This document shows positions 20,968 through 33,170 of a stretch of DNA of 64,000 nt, in pieces. The notes below the pieces were generated by a model. That model saw only the letters and a program-made list of their open reading frames with translations, was not told the DNA's origin and did no database searches. The position numbers and the translations under genes are program-made. Where the stretch lies: contig NC_091281.1 in the NCBI RefSeq assembly GCF_042100115.1, positions 1,798,001 through 1,862,000 of the forward strand, in the 5' to 3' direction. Within the stretch, counting starts at the first letter, position 1, and each line of letters begins with the position of its first letter. The DNA comes from Alternaria dauci. Its lineage: Eukaryota; Ascomycota; Dothideomycetes; Pleosporales; Pleosporaceae.

Positions 20968-23900
20968 ACTCTTGCAGGCACGAGGCCAAGCGTCTTTTGT
21001 TCGGTCAACAACTGCGGCGTTCTGTGTTGCTAGGCTGGTGAGCTCCCTGGATCTCTAATCCTCCTTCACCATGTCCACACTGTATAAATCTACGATATCT
21101 TCTTCGGCATATCCTGGGTATACCACTTCAACTCGGCGACGGCGTTGCAATTGTCTGCGACAAAAACAAAACCACACATGATTTTACCGGATAGAAGCGC
21201 TTTGGTTCTCGATTGCTTTCAAGCGTTGAAAGCGCTAACGCATTAACGGCGGTTTGCACATACATCGGTGTTCTTCTGGGTCTGTTCACGCATTTCTGGC
21301 TATTGCTATCTGTTTTTTCAAACCACCTTTTGAAAAATATCAAGGTAGATTTCCTATGTCGCTGGTTGGTTCTCTCTCTTCTTGGGGTTTACAAGCGGAG
21401 CGGTGTTGGTATATACCATTTGTTTGGGCGCCCTATAACTTGCGAAAGCGACGGTGTCTAAGCGTACATGTTGGTGGGATCATCAGTTCTCAACGGTGTT
21501 GTTGTCTTTGGGGGCGGGCGTTTTCGTTCGCCTTTTGTCGCGTTACTGTTGTGTACGACGACGCTGGGATGATTCTACGCAATCAGGCGCTGGTGTATCT
21601 TCGTTTTCGTTTCGTACCGTGTCTTGTTTGTTTGGTTTTATTTTCTTTGTACGAGGATTTATACGACGACACACCCGGTGTGGTTGGGCAATCTCTTCTT
21701 GGATGTTTTTTCTCTCTCTCCATTCCCTTGGGATTTCTGTTTCTCTCCCCTTTTATATCTACACGCCTCGGCACTCGTTCTTTGGAACGTTTGTGTTTGA
21801 GGGCAGTGAATATCCTAGGAAAGGAATAAACATACGCAACTTTGTTCAATTTGTTGACTTCTAAGATGCTACGGTGTGATGTTTTGTGAAGATTGAAACT
21901 CTACAGCTAAACTGATGGGATGTGAGAGATGGGGATCGTCCCAACACAATTGAGTTGCGTTGCATTGCGTTGCGGCTGCTCTTGTTTTGACCCCGCACGC
22001 CATGCCACTACCCACCCATCCCCATGTCACCTGGGCTCTCTCTTTTTAAAGTTTCAGGGACTGGGACCAAGAAATGGACTAACTAACTAACTTGGCTTGC
22101 CTTGCCACACACACACCAATCAACTAACCAACCAAGCTCGGTTGGGGAGGGCTATGCTATACTATGCCAGGTACTCTCCTCCCCTCTACATGCAGTCGGG
22201 ACGGATGACACCGGCCGGCCGGCTAGGGTGTGTATGTGCAGAGACAAGAGACGGAAGGAGGTTAGTTCCAGGGGGTTGGGGGGGAAGCTGTGCCGAGTGA
22301 GTGTGTGTTTTGGGCGGGCGTGGTTAGACTTAGCTTGGGGGACTAGATGTAGAGGGGGAGATGGCACGGGGGAGGGAATTGTGCGATGTGGTGGTGGTCT
22401 AGATGTGGCTGCGGGTTGCGGGACGAAGGGAGTGTGTAGTATAGCGGCGGGTTTGGTTCTTGTTTGTTGTAGTGGGGTGATAGGGTGATGCTAGTCTGGT
22501 AGGTAGGTTGTGGATGTTATGTAAATAGAGTGGTCTGATTTATTTGCTTCTTCTTCTTTTGAGCAAAGCAACGTCGGTAGGCTTAGATTTAGCGATGGGT
22601 TTGGTGGTGGGATGGATGGTGTCTTGTGGTAGTAGAGATGTGAGTGGACGGTTGCGAGGTTGTCATGTAGTAGAAAGAGAGAGAGAGTGGGTAAGAGTTT
22701 GGCAAGAGGGTTTATAGGCGTGATGTTATGGGAAGGAGGTGAAAGTAGTTGATGCTGAGATGGTATAATGATGTCGAGAGGAAATCGATTGCTACCTGTA
22801 GACTTTATGTCTTTATTGACGGTACGTTCGAAGCAGTTGACATGTGTAGAGGTAGTGTTCCCATGTCGCTTATGGTAACATTCTTTATAAGACTTTGGCG
22901 CATGTACGGAGAAGGATACAATCTGCGTTGTTAGTCCTTATTCTTCTTATCCGCAGACGACAAGAGTTACAACACTTGCTACCTCTTAGCATATCGTGTT
23001 CCGTTTGTTAACATTCACTTGATACGCGCGTTTAGACTAAGAAGAGTAAGTGCTAAATCCTGTACACTCAAACAATCAGGCTAGGCGCGCAGATATCCCG
23101 AGGCATGTCATACTCGCTGCTTCGATCCTTACAGCAACGGGCCTGGTTACGCACCGACATGCATACCCACCTTGGGCATTTCTTCTCTCCATACTTATAT
23201 TCCCATCTCACCTCCCATCGAACTCTTTCCTAATCAGGTAGGTGGTCGAAGGGTGTGGATTACGGTTGTACTACTCCAGTTGCTGATGCACTCCAGCTAG
23301 GTGCGGTTGTGCGACTACCCCCCTGTACATGCCGCTATCCTTCTACTAGACCTTGATCATTGTAACACCGGTCGCAGTGGCAGTCCTTGGGCGCAGTTTT
23401 CTGGTTGCTTTTTTGACGGGGTGGACCAGATTCGATGGCTCTAGCTGTTCGTCGCAACGAGTTCTCCGGCACCAAACTTCGTGCCATGCAGCGCGCTCCT
23501 TGTCGACTAGTAAAACCCCGGAGCAGCCGCGAATGCGTCACGCCATCTCGCTACGTGCATGGCTTACCCGCACAGATGGAGTCGATGTTCATCACGGCGG
23601 TGCCGACGCGAAACTGGTACCGAAGCGCAATGTACACAGCCATCGGATTTGCAGCATTGGTCTGTGCATTCCATGTCCGTTTTGATACGGTCGGTACGAA
23701 AAAGGCAAGCAGCTGTTGGGGGCTGCGGCGCTATGACCGACCATACTAGAGGTGCAACCGACGTCTTGTGCGATGCTGCATAGAGCCCATAATGGTGCTG
23801 TGTGCTGGAGATGGGGAGTGGGCGCGAGAATGCCATCAGAGCCTCTCTAGATCTAGGCCCCATCTAGCTGTCGCAAGAGCATGACTAAGGCGGCTCCGGC

Positions 23901-24197
23901 CAATTGCTGTAATGATGATTGCCGGCCGGGGAAAGGATGACGTCGTCGTGGGAAGCTAAGCACGTCCACTAGCCGAGGAACGTGTGTTTTCTACAGCAGA
24001 CCAGCCCTTTCTCCTGCCATCGTCATCTGCCAGCTTTTTCTTACACTTTGGAGATATCTCAGCACTTCAATTGACTTGTTTCTGGAGAAATACACACACG
24101 AAACGAACAAGACGTGCAACTAGAAGCTCCGAGCTATACCGCCGAAACCCCGCAAACTACGACTCCCTCGACGTACACACCTCCCACAACACTAGCC
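20968..24197. other. Long gene-poor stretch
   Basis: About 3.2 kb. It should contain the 3' UTR of the 20322 gene and the leader of the 24198 gene. Several long frames (for example 21254-21829 and 22102-22488) have odd composition and no splice support. One frame at 23435-23749 is listed separately. A long non-coding transcript is possible but not shown by the sequence. Confidence 0.4.
23435..23749 (+). CDS. Possible small protein with one hydrophobic segment (104 aa)
   Basis: A frame starting MALAVRRNEFSGTKLRAMQR. A hydrophobic stretch near residues 65-82 (SAMYTAIGFAALVCAFHV) could span a membrane, preceded by NWYR. Codon choice favours C or G at third positions in the first part, as in neighbouring genes. 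The last 20 residues look less convincing and a splice could alter the end. No family recognised; weak call. Confidence 0.25.
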   Translation: MALAVRRNEFSGTKLRAMQRAPCRLVKPRSSRECVTPSRYVHGLPAQMESMFITAVPTRNWYRSAMYTAIGFAALVCAFHVRFDTVGTKKASSCWGLRRYDRPY

Positions 24198-24651
24198 ATG
24201 TCCGCTATCCGTGCCTTTGCGACCCGTCGCGCCCCCGTCGCCTTTATCCAGCGTGCAGCCTTTTCCCAGTCAATAGCTCGCACCGCTGGCAAGGAGTCAG
24301 CTCTCCGTACGTCTGCACCAGGACGCTAAATACGCGCCAATTGAACACCAAGAGAGACTAGAGCTGACACAACTAAACAGACTCCGAGAACCGTGCCGAG
24401 GAGGTCGAGAAGAAGAAGCAGGAGCAGCTGAACAACCAAAAGCAGGGCAAGGGTGCCTGGGAGGAGCAGCTTGCCAGTGACAGCGAGAGCGCTGTAAGTT
24501 GAACAACTCGCCCTAGGCTGGTGGCGAAAGTGGTTTGTAAGGGCATTGGCTAACGCAAATGTAGATTAAGGCGGATCGCTCCGAGACTGGCAAGGACACC
24601 AAGCAGCAGATCAAGGAGTTGCAGGAGGAGTCGAAGAAGGTTGGCCAGTAA
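24198..24651 (+). CDS. Small mitochondrial-type helical protein (102 aa)
   Basis: Exons are 24198-24306, 24381-24493 and 24565-24651; introns of 74 and 71 bases have CTAAAC/CTAAC branch sites. The first 30 residues (MSAIRAFATRRAPVAFIQRA...) carry many Arg, no acids and alternating hydrophobics, as in a mitochondrial presequence. The rest is highly charged and helical (ENRAEEVEKKKQEQLNNQKQ, then KGAWEEQLASDSES and KQQIKELQEESKK). It resembles small fungal mitochondrial proteins of unclear role. I considered an ATPase-inhibitor assignment but do not see the IATP core motif. Confidence 0.75.
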
Positions 24652-25135
24652 GCGAAGCGAGAGGACGACAAAGCTTGATACATGAAATACACTCACCGCT
24701 AGCTATGCGGAGATGCCAGGCGCCAGAGCACCGTGCTTGTATTGGGTCAGGGGCGCTGGAAGGAAATGGGATAAAAGCACGATGAGCTGTCTTGCAATAT
24801 CCAAATGAAAATATCACCCCAGTCAGACTTCATGAACGATCCCTTTTTCGCATTACCGACGTCGCAGTTTCTACAACCGACTTTGCTTTCCCCAGAATTA
24901 GCTGACATCTGTTCCAGACCGCCATCCGCCTCCATGCCCCACACCAAGCTAATCAACTTGCTGCGACCCACTCTCATCCTCCAAGACGAACAACACACAT
25001 CACGTACACTACCAAACGCACCAGTGGTCCACATTGAGAAAACAGTTCTATTACAAGCTAACGCCGAACGAATGCAAAAATACAGTCTATCAACTATCGC
25101 TTCCAAAACAACCCCGAACGATCAGACCCACCTCT
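24652..25135. other. Convergent 3' region
   Basis: About 480 bases between the converging ends of the 24198 gene and the FAD oxidase gene. No coding exon recognised. Confidence 0.4.
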
Positions 25136-27062
25136 CTAAACCCTACACAACTTGCCACTATCAAGATCATACTCCCACCTCTCCGTCCCCACTCCAGCCA
25201 GCACAAACAAACTCTCACTAGGATCATACTTCCTCTTCACCTCCCTCAACGCCTCATAGTTACTGCCATAAAACGCCGTCTGGAACGCATCCATGAACGG
25301 ATTCGCCTCATTCATGTACGCACCCGACCCCGGCGCCCACTCCTCCCACATGGGCTCCTTGACCTCCGCATACCAATCCGCACCAATCCTTAGCGCCTCC
25401 TTTGCCGACCCCGCGGCCTTGGAGTCGATAGTAGCCCCCGTGGCGATGAAATGGAGGTATGCGCGTCGCCAGCCCGGGTGCAGAGCGCCCCAGTGCGTGG
25501 ATGGCGTAGAGTGTACGCCGGGACCGCCGCTGAGGCCGATGGTCGCGTAGTTTCCTGGGTGTGTAGTGTTTTGGCTTGCCATGGCGGTTTTCAGGTACGA
25601 AATGATTTGCGTGTGGGGTGTGTGGGTGAGTTCTGGGCGGCCGAGGAGGCGCGAGGAGGTGAGGGATTCGCCGCCGGCGATGTTGTCGCCGGAGATGACG
25701 GTGAAGAAGGATGTGTAGTTTGCAAAGGTGGAGGAAGTGAGTGAGGTTGAGAGGAGGGAGGTGTTTGTGCTGTGGTTGTAGGGATGAGAGGCAAGGAGGT
25801 TGGAGAGGATGGGTTGGACGAGGGCTTCGACGGCCGCGGGCGTGGTGTTGAAGGCCCAGAAGACCTGGTTGATACCTATGCCAGTGAATGGGCCACTGGA
25901 TACGTTGAGGTTCGGGAAGAACTTTGGTGCTGTGCTTCCGACTGCGACGGTCGCTGCGCCTGCGAGTCCGGCGTCCATGAGGTCGGGGAGCGCGCTGAAC
26001 CAGCTGGCTGCTGCGGACCACGATGCTTCCATACTGGCATTCGTGCTGCCGCTGGGCACTATCTGGACACTTGCCATGACGACGTTACTGGGTGCTGGAT
26101 GGTGCTTGATCACGTATTCGGTAACGACACCGTATTGTCCTGCACCACCTCCCCGGAGTGCCCAGAAGAGATCTTGGTTCTGGACCTCGTTGGCGATAAG
26201 AACGCGTCCAGTTGTTGTTACGACGGTCATCTGGCGCACTTGGGCTGATGCAAGACCGTAGGTTGACGCCAACGGACCGTGACCGCCGCCCTGAATGTAG
26301 CCGCCCAGACCGACACTGGGGTCCTGGCCAGTCGTTACGACACGGCCTTGGCTGGTCGCGAATTTGAGAACGTTGCCCCATTGCTGGCCGCTGCCGACTA
26401 TGAAGACGTCTTCTGCTGGCGCAGAGCAGTTCGCGGGACGCCAGGCGGTATCACGTGTCAAGTTGTTGAAGTAGCGGGTCCAGATGGAGAGCGAGAAAGC
26501 ACCACTTGAGCTATACGGGCCTTGTTAGCTTTTTTTTCTCTCTCAAAACACATATGCAGGAAATGGGAACGTACCGTCCGTTAAGGTCATGCCCTGTGCC
26601 CTTGACAACGATTCGAATGTTGCGATCAGCAGCCCATTTCATCGCAGTCGCAACGTCATACTCCTTCGTCGAGTTGACAATGTACTGCGGCAGAGCACCA
26701 ATCGTGCACTCCTGCTTCGCCGTCCAACTCCCCGCTTCATCTGGCAAACAAGAATTGTTCGCATACAGCTGATAATCAATTGACTCGGGGAGTTGGGCGT
26801 GCCAGGTCCCGTTTGTCCACTTGTCGTTGACTTCCTGGCAGGAGCGAGGGGAGGGGGAAGCGAAGGTTCCATTGGCGTCGGGCCAGCAGGACGATGCGAC
26901 GGGTACAGTGCGTATCAACGATCCGCCAATCGTGTTGTTGAGGGAAGACCAGTCAGCGGGCGTAGGCCATGATGCATCGGAAGGCGTTGAGCGACAGAAT
27001 GGTGGCGTTGCTGCTGCTGCGCTTGCGAGAGCGGGAGTTGCGAGAGCGAGGAAGCGCAACAT
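25136..27062 (-). CDS. Secreted BBE-type FAD-linked oxidoreductase (620 aa)
   Basis: A flavin oxidase of the berberine-bridge/VAO superfamily. Exon 1 is 26575-27062, the intron 26511-26574, exon 2 25136-26510; the junction splits an Arg codon. Residues 1-18 form a signal peptide (MLRFLALATPALASAAAA), and several N-x-S/T sites suggest secretion. The FAD domain shows VVKGTGHDLNGRSSGA, whose His158 is the likely covalent flavin ligand, and VGLGGYIQGGGHGPLA. Where bicovalent members have a Cys before this motif (xCPTVG) this protein has QDPSVG, so it is probably monocovalent. The C-terminal BBE domain is present near GSNYEALREVKRKYDP. Substrate unknown. It begins the oxidoreductase island reaching 36.8 kb. 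Confidence 0.88.
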
Positions 27063-27664
27063 GATAGTTATCGAACGTCCGAAGAAAAGTAAATGAGTGA
27101 CTGATGGTGAATTCTTGAAACGTGTAGGGTGTCAACATATTTATGTCATGTTGAGATTTGACCGAGAGTCGTTTTTTCGTATATCTTCTCTTTCTCGTAT
27201 TCTCTCTCTTTTCGTATTCTGAGGCTCTGGCGGACTTTGCCATGGTGGGTATGTCAAAGCGCACAACGCGAAAGCCACTTGTTTGCTCTAGCTTTTTTCT
27301 AGATTGCGTGTTAAACTAGATACTATGGAGAAGAAGGGATGAAAGAGTTGGTTAGCTGCGTAGTTGTTGTGGCGCAGTGCGTAATGTCATGGATCGTCAA
27401 CGTGTGGATGCCGAAGATTGCCGTGGATGTAGTTCATTATGTTTGCGCTGTGTCTCATTGATGAGTATCTTGGATCACAGTCAGAGTATGGGTTGCAAAA
27501 TGTCTTGGTATACATTAATGCAACGGCGAGACTTTGATGGGTTGAGAGACGGATTTCTTCTTTACGTTTGACAAGGGAGATATTCTCAATAGCGTCATCT
27601 TCATTACAACGAAATATCCTTCCCATTTATTACACTCCTAACCATTACCTACGCGTCAATGACT
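27063..27664. other. Intergenic stretch
   Basis: About 600 bases holding the FAD oxidase promoter and the 3' UTR of the Rieske gene. No gene recognised. Confidence 0.4.
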
Positions 27665-28947
27665 CTACCACTCGAGCTTGTCAGTCTGACATTTCAGATC
27701 GCACACGAAAGCCTCATCTTCATGTACTTCCGTTGCCGAATCTGGCAGAACCTGCCGAGCAGGCCATATCTCTCGACCCAGTCGCCTTTCACGCTTATGA
27801 TGCTGTCGAACAAGGTTGCGCACAGTTTTCTGGACAAACACCGGCCCCTTCTCCATTCTTGCATGCATCTCGCCACTGACGTAGACACCCGCAGCATAGT
27901 TCTTCTGCGTGTTGATGCAAAGCCACTTGTCTTCGTTCAACACCCGCTTGTACATGGAGTCGATGGCTTCGAATTCTGCGTCGGAGGCGTCCTTGTGTCG
28001 GTAAACTTCGTACTCCATGGAGCAATGAGTGGCTGACGTGGGCACGCATCTCATCATGTAGAAGAAGAAAGGTCTACTCTTGGTCAGCCAACTGTAATAT
28101 AGCTCCTGATCTGTCCGTCTGTCACTTACGTAACCGTCATACAGGCATTTGGAAAATAATATGTGCTGCGAACTCTCTGTCCCTCGTCCATGGCAATATT
28201 CTCCGCGTTGGTGAAGTGCTGAATGTGCCCTCCTTGGGTGTTGACCGCGTATAGCTTCAGGTCGGTGATGCCAGCCACATCCGGGTGAGCTGTCGGACAA
28301 TGATAGCACTCATTGTAGTTATCAGCTAACGCCTTCCAGTTGTAATCGCCGCCCATCTCCCACGTATGGTCAAATCGGTAATCGTCAAAGTTAAATACGT
28401 CCATTCGAGGCTGCATGTCAACTCCCTCAAAGTCATCTTCCCATGCCACCTCTTTTTCCACATCCATATTTACCCATATGAATCCCTTATGGTCAATGTG
28501 AACCCTCAGCGGGAATAAGCCATTCTGCGTCTTGTCGAATCCCACCATCTCTTCGTAGCCAGGCGCTTTTGCTAGGTTTCCATTTAGCCCGTATGACCAC
28601 CCGTGATATTTGCAGGACAAGATCTTCACTCGCCCTGCAGGTTCGGTAACGACGGGGAACGCTCGATGCCGGCAGACGTTATGGAAACCATTGATATTAC
28701 CATCACGATCCCGACACAAGAAGAAGCGGAAACCTGCTTCTTCAAACTGCACGTAGTCCCCAGCAGTCGGAAACCTGTGCTTGTGTGTGACCAAAATCCA
28801 TCTCTTCGAGAATATGGCCCGCCGTTCAAGCTGATAGATGGCGTCGGACGTGTACCATGACGATGGCAAACTGCGTGAGGTATTGGTGGGTCGTGGGTCG
28901 GCTTCCGAGTCCTTGTAGCCTAGGAGCTTCCAGAGATATTGACTCAT
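27665..28947 (-). CDS. Rieske non-haem iron oxygenase, choline monooxygenase/betaine demethylase-like (408 aa)
   Basis: Uses a [2Fe-2S] cluster and a mononuclear Fe(II) to oxidise its substrate with O2. Exon 1 is 28130-28947, the intron 28074-28129, exon 2 27665-28073; phases give 409 codons with the stop. The Rieske ligands are C92-x-H94 and C112-x2-H115 (CRHRAF and CKYHGW, spaced 17 apart). The iron site is DNYNECYHCPTAH with H216 and H221. Layout and length match alpha-subunit-only enzymes acting on quaternary or tertiary amines such as choline, betaine, carnitine or stachydrine. A reductase partner is not encoded next to it. A sarcosine-oxidase-like enzyme lies 4 kb away, supporting N-demethylation as an inference. 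It is divergent from the regulator at 29363. Confidence 0.9.
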
Positions 28948-29362
28948 CGTGGGCAGAGCGGGTACTCATCAACAGTCTTGACCTCACGGCCAAGACTACG
29001 CTGAACTCGTTGCGACATCCCATATACCCCTCGATACTGCCCAGGTGTGTTATCGGGACGTGAGGCACATTGTGAGCAAGCCGGTCACGTGGCTTTGCCG
29101 TTCCGCTCAGGTGATCGGGAGGCAAAGCCTTGGCACCAGTGTCAGGCCGTGGATTGAACCACAGAATGCTGAACACGACACTCACGCTGAAACGGCCCGG
29201 ATTGATGTGCACATCAGCTTGTTTTCAGTACACGCGTGGTGATGCTTACCTAGTCTTATCTCTGTAGGTCTGTGCGCGTTCTATCGCCCGCAACGGACCT
29301 CGGCCGGGTCGCCGGCTTCCTGACGCCGCACGATGTGAAACCATTCAACGTACATTTTCTAG
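28948..29362. promoter_or_regulatory. Divergent promoter region, Rieske gene / Zn2Cys6 regulator
   Basis: 415 bases between opposing starts. Around 29291-29311 it holds clustered CGG and CCG triplets (CGGACCTCGGCCGGGTCGCC), the half-sites bound by Zn2Cys6 proteins. The divergent layout and these triplets make direct control by the neighbouring regulator plausible. Confidence 0.45.
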
Positions 29363-31912
29363 ATGGCAGAATTCCGGCGGAGCAGCCGACACCACCCGTA
29401 TAACTCTAACAAGCGCGCAAGACAGGCTTGCGAGAATTGCCGGTACGTGCGTTCGGATGGATCACTATCCCCGCAGACTTCCACAACTGACACGACTGCA
29501 AGTCGCAAGAAGTCAAAGTGCACCGGAGAAAGACCAGACTGTTCGTGTTGTTTGCGACTAGGACAGACATGTGTCTATGCTACTCAACATCGAACTCGCG
29601 AACGGTCTATCGGACCTCACGATGTCCCTCACACCGCTGGCACTAATGATGTAATGCGTGCCAACCACGTTTATCTGTACTATGCTCATGCCTTCTCAGT
29701 CTAGTCATCTCGACACAATTCAAGATCTGCTGAGAAGACTTGCTGCTACGATAGAGTGTGTTCCCTACTCCACGTTTCTCGATAAGGACTAATGATCCTA
29801 GCCTACAGCGACCAGCTAATTCAGCCCAACCTTCCACCCAACATAGTCGAGGTGATGAGCCTACGACGGCGCGAAGTTCGCAAGAGCCTGCAGTTGAACT
29901 TCCATTAACACCGCTCACTGCACAGCAATCTCCCTATTTACAGTATGGGCTTTACCGACGACTGCAATTATCACACACTGACATTCCAGTAGTATACAAG
30001 ACGCACAACTACCAGACTCACTCATATCTGAGGGTGTTGCACTCTACTTTTCAGAGTTTTGCAATCAGCCATGTCCCATCCTGGCTCACTCTCGCACACT
30101 CGATACTGGGCAAGAAGACGTGTTGCCTCCAATGATTCTATATGCCATGCTCGCTCTGAGTTTACGCTCGGCCCAGCATCCATTTTTCAGGAACAGGTCC
30201 GAAAGAATAAGATGTATATCGAGACTGACAAAACTGTCGTGGAATCTCATCGCGAAGGCATACTGTGACTTCGCAATCGATGATGTATACTTTCAAGCGC
30301 TCTGTCTCCAGGTCCAGGTGGATTCAGGAGGTAAGCCCATGTACCTATTGAACCGATTTTGTTGACATGAACTAATATATTCTCGCATAGATGGGAGGCT
30401 CGAAAGGGCGCGAGCACAGGTGGCTTTGGCGTTGCGAATTGCGCAAACCCGTGATATGTTAGGACCGGAATCGCTCAGTGGTCTCGAGCTCGCCGATCGA
30501 GCTCGTCGGCAGGAGATCGTCTGGTCACTTTTCATGTTAGACAGGATGCTTCTCGGTGGAAACACAAGGAATCCCTCCACCCCTACCACATCCTTCGAGC
30601 TTCCGGTAATCCAAAGTGGGCCTTTTCACCCAGATATTCGTCCCCAACCACTTGAGCACGATATATTCCTGCAAAGTGTAGATTCTGATGCGCCTCTTCC
30701 GCCACAGAGTGTCACTTGTTTACAGATACAGACAATCAGGATTTGGGAGTGTGTCATTGACTATACTGCACAGCCCTCAACGAACGCCGATGTGCCTCTC
30801 TGGAGGCATGACTCTCCTAGAGCTGCCATCTTGACAAAGCTCTTGGATATCGAGATGAGTAAGCATGCTCTTTGATCTGTGTGAACGAAGCTAAACAGCG
30901 TTACAGGGTGCGAGACGTCAGGACACACTTTGGCGTGCATAGGGTCTCCCGCTCGAGTGCTAGATGAACCACATCTGAAAGAATATTTTGTGATATGGTT
31001 ACGGTTTCAACTAACTCTGTCGGTCGTGAACTGCACCTTGTGAGTAAATCATAAGCTCTTGTTCCGCCATCTCACTAAAGTCTATACAGGAATCATCCTT
31101 TCATGATACACATCAAGACAATACGACTCAAGCAGAAGATACCTTTGACTTTCCTGCAAAAGTCTTATGAATTCTCTTTGATACACGCAAACTGGGTCGT
31201 CAGGCTGCTAAATCATATGGATGAAGCCAGATTGATGCTCCGCGATCCCTTCCTCGGTCACTTGGTCGCAATTGCAGCGTCCATACACCTGGAGCATACT
31301 AAAAGCCAGTACCCAACTGTAGCTGCGTCTGCGAAACAGAAATTCGAAAAATGCTTCGACTTTGTGAAAAGACTTTCGCGAGAATGGCCACGTATGCAAG
31401 ATACTGTACGTGTTCAGCTCAGCTTCCTCACTCTAGACAAGAGAGCTAACACTTGTAAGCTTTCCCTTCTCGAGCAGCTGGAGGCGCGAATTCCTTACCG
31501 TTCGATTCTGAATTATATAGAGGAAGAGTATGATGGTGCAGCCCCACCTGAGGGAGCCAACCAGGTGCACCTTGAGGAAGAAGACTTGTTGTTGTTATGG
31601 AAACTGTTCGACTACGCATTAACGTCAACGAAGTCGAATGCAGAGTGTGCTTTTGACGAAGAGCACAACACCGCCATGCACAGCGTACCGCCACTCTTCG
31701 GTGCTCCATCTGATGTCGTCAATGGTCAGCTATCTGGCAGTCAAAGCCCAATCTCATCTGCTGGTATGTTGATTCAGACAACCGGCGCAGGACTGGAAGA
31801 TATCGCGTTCCAGGCGTATGGAAACACATCTGTATCTGGCGGAACTGCTTTCAACTACTTTCCTGACGATATTGATTCATTTCATCCGCAAATAGCACAA
31901 GTACTGAGATGA
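29363..31912 (+). CDS. Zn(II)2Cys6 transcription factor with fungal_trans domain (711 aa)
   Basis: Likely nuclear regulator of the surrounding oxidoreductase genes. I place nine exons: 29363-29442, 29503-29650, 29700-29755, 29802-29942, 29990-30330, 30391-30858, 30907-31039, 31090-31405 and 31460-31912, with phases closing at 712 codons. The zinc cluster spans the first intron: CENC then RRKKSKC, TGERPDC, SCC, LRLGQTC. The middle homology region begins near VALYFSEFCNQPCPIL and PPMILYAMLALSLRSAQHPF. Further marks are RRQEIVWSLFMLDRMLLGG and, late, FDYALTST. The last intron, 31406-31459, is 54 bases, in frame and stop-free, so an unspliced form adding 18 residues is possible. A collapsed gene model would miss the DNA-binding domain. 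Confidence 0.87.
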
Positions 31913-31988
31913 AATGACATAAATCTTATCATTGTTTGTAAAGTCTACTATGAAAATCAAGTTCACGGCCTGGTACTGTACGACAAAT

Positions 31989-32882
31989 TCAGATCCTCGC
32001 CCGAGCGCCGGTTCGTGCCGACTTCCAAATCTGACACAAAGGACCAGCCCTACCAAAGACCGGGTCAGAATCAGGAATTGCCACACTGTCGATTTCCTGA
32101 CGAAGCGCATCCATAGGCTCATGTTCTTCGCAGTGGTTGTTTCGCCAGCGTGGAGCCGCCTGTACATGGTAAATAGATGCTCGAACTCAGTGCCAGATCC
32201 CGATCGAATTCTTACTTTGGGATATACCCCGATGTACCTGAAGTCGCCCTCAGATTCGAGCGATCGATGTGAAACTCCTGCTGGGATGACGATCACATCT
32301 CCGGTATGAATATTGATCTCAATGCCATCCGTAGCATCATGTTCCTTGGACCGACCGAGAGCTAAGCGCGAGCTTCCTCGAAGTATAGCTGCACGATTTG
32401 CATTAGCCTAGCTAAGATACTGTAGCTTCAATATTCGCACCATAACATTCGTGAGTATTGGGATGAAAGTGTGGTATTGTTATCTCCCCCCACTCGCCCT
32501 GGTACTTAGTCAGCGCAAGTACGGATAAAACAGTGAGAGGTCTAGTTGTCAAAGATTACAATAGAACACTTCGCATAGTTACTTTCGCCCCATGAGAAGG
32601 GCGGTATTTATCTGCCCGAGACACGCTATTCCAGAATGGATTTAGCACATGTGGTTTGACCACAGGGACTCATTGTACCGCAATTACCTAGGAATGAACG
32701 CAAGCCAGTTTGCATCAATTACTCACCCGTTTCTCCCAGTCGTTTCCCTCACAAAGACGCTTCGTGAGTTCAGAGTTCACCGGGGTAGGGAGAACGCCTC
32801 GATAGATTAGAACCGGTAAGATGTTGTTTGGGACATGTGTAGCGCTGGGAAGAGCGTATTGCTCTGGCCAAGTAACGGCCAT
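31989..32882 (-). CDS. Single-domain cupin protein (185 aa)
   Basis: Small beta-barrel protein, probably metal-binding. Exons are 32727-32882, 32441-32498, 32216-32388 and 31989-32159; introns of 228, 52 and 56 bases. Phases close at 186 codons with the stop. Cupin motif 1 is PHFHPNTHECYAILRGSS (H-x-H-x4-E), motif 2 is GDVIVIPAGVSH. The end reads EIDSVAIPDSDPVFG, typical of the small fungal/bacterial YjlB-like cupins. Without the last intron a longer but unlike C-terminus appears, so I prefer the spliced form. The first intron is long and its internal part could hide an alternative exon. It is divergent from the flavin oxidase at 33171. Catalytic role unknown. Confidence 0.75.
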
Positions 32883-33170
32883 TGTAAGTGTTTCTTTCCT
32901 GAATGGTCGCTCGTGATCTAGGTTCCATACCGGTCAAATAAACCGGCAATACTGGGACATGGCAGTTAGCGCCGGAATTGGTCCCGTGTCAGCTCCGTGT
33001 CACTTCCGCTTCCGTTCCCGATTCGATGCACGTCTTTTTAGCGTGTATTACCTAGCAAGCATGATCCAAACAGTTGTCCAACCATAAAGCGACACCGGTC
33101 TGTATCCAGCATCGAAACTGCTTACTATTCAACAAGTTGTCGATATTACCAACAAGATCCTGGAAACGAA
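32883..33170. promoter_or_regulatory. Divergent promoter region, cupin / amine oxidase-like gene
   Basis: 288 bases between opposing starts. It contains ACCGGTCAAATAAACCGG near 32931-32948, a CCGG pair separated by nine bases, plus another GCCGG at about 32971-32975. These CGG/CCG triplets could be regulator half-sites. Confidence 0.4.

Noticed and set aside
21254..21829. 191-residue frame downstream of the 20322 gene
   Set aside because: Biased Phe/Leu/Ser composition and overlap with another frame; more likely 3' UTR or non-coding.
24198..24651. Mitochondrial ATPase inhibitor (IATP) assignment
   Set aside because: The inhibitor core motif is not visible; only size, charge and presequence agree.
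25308..26021. 237-residue frame inside the FAD oxidase gene
   Set aside because: His/Arg/Pro-rich shadow on the same strand in another frame.
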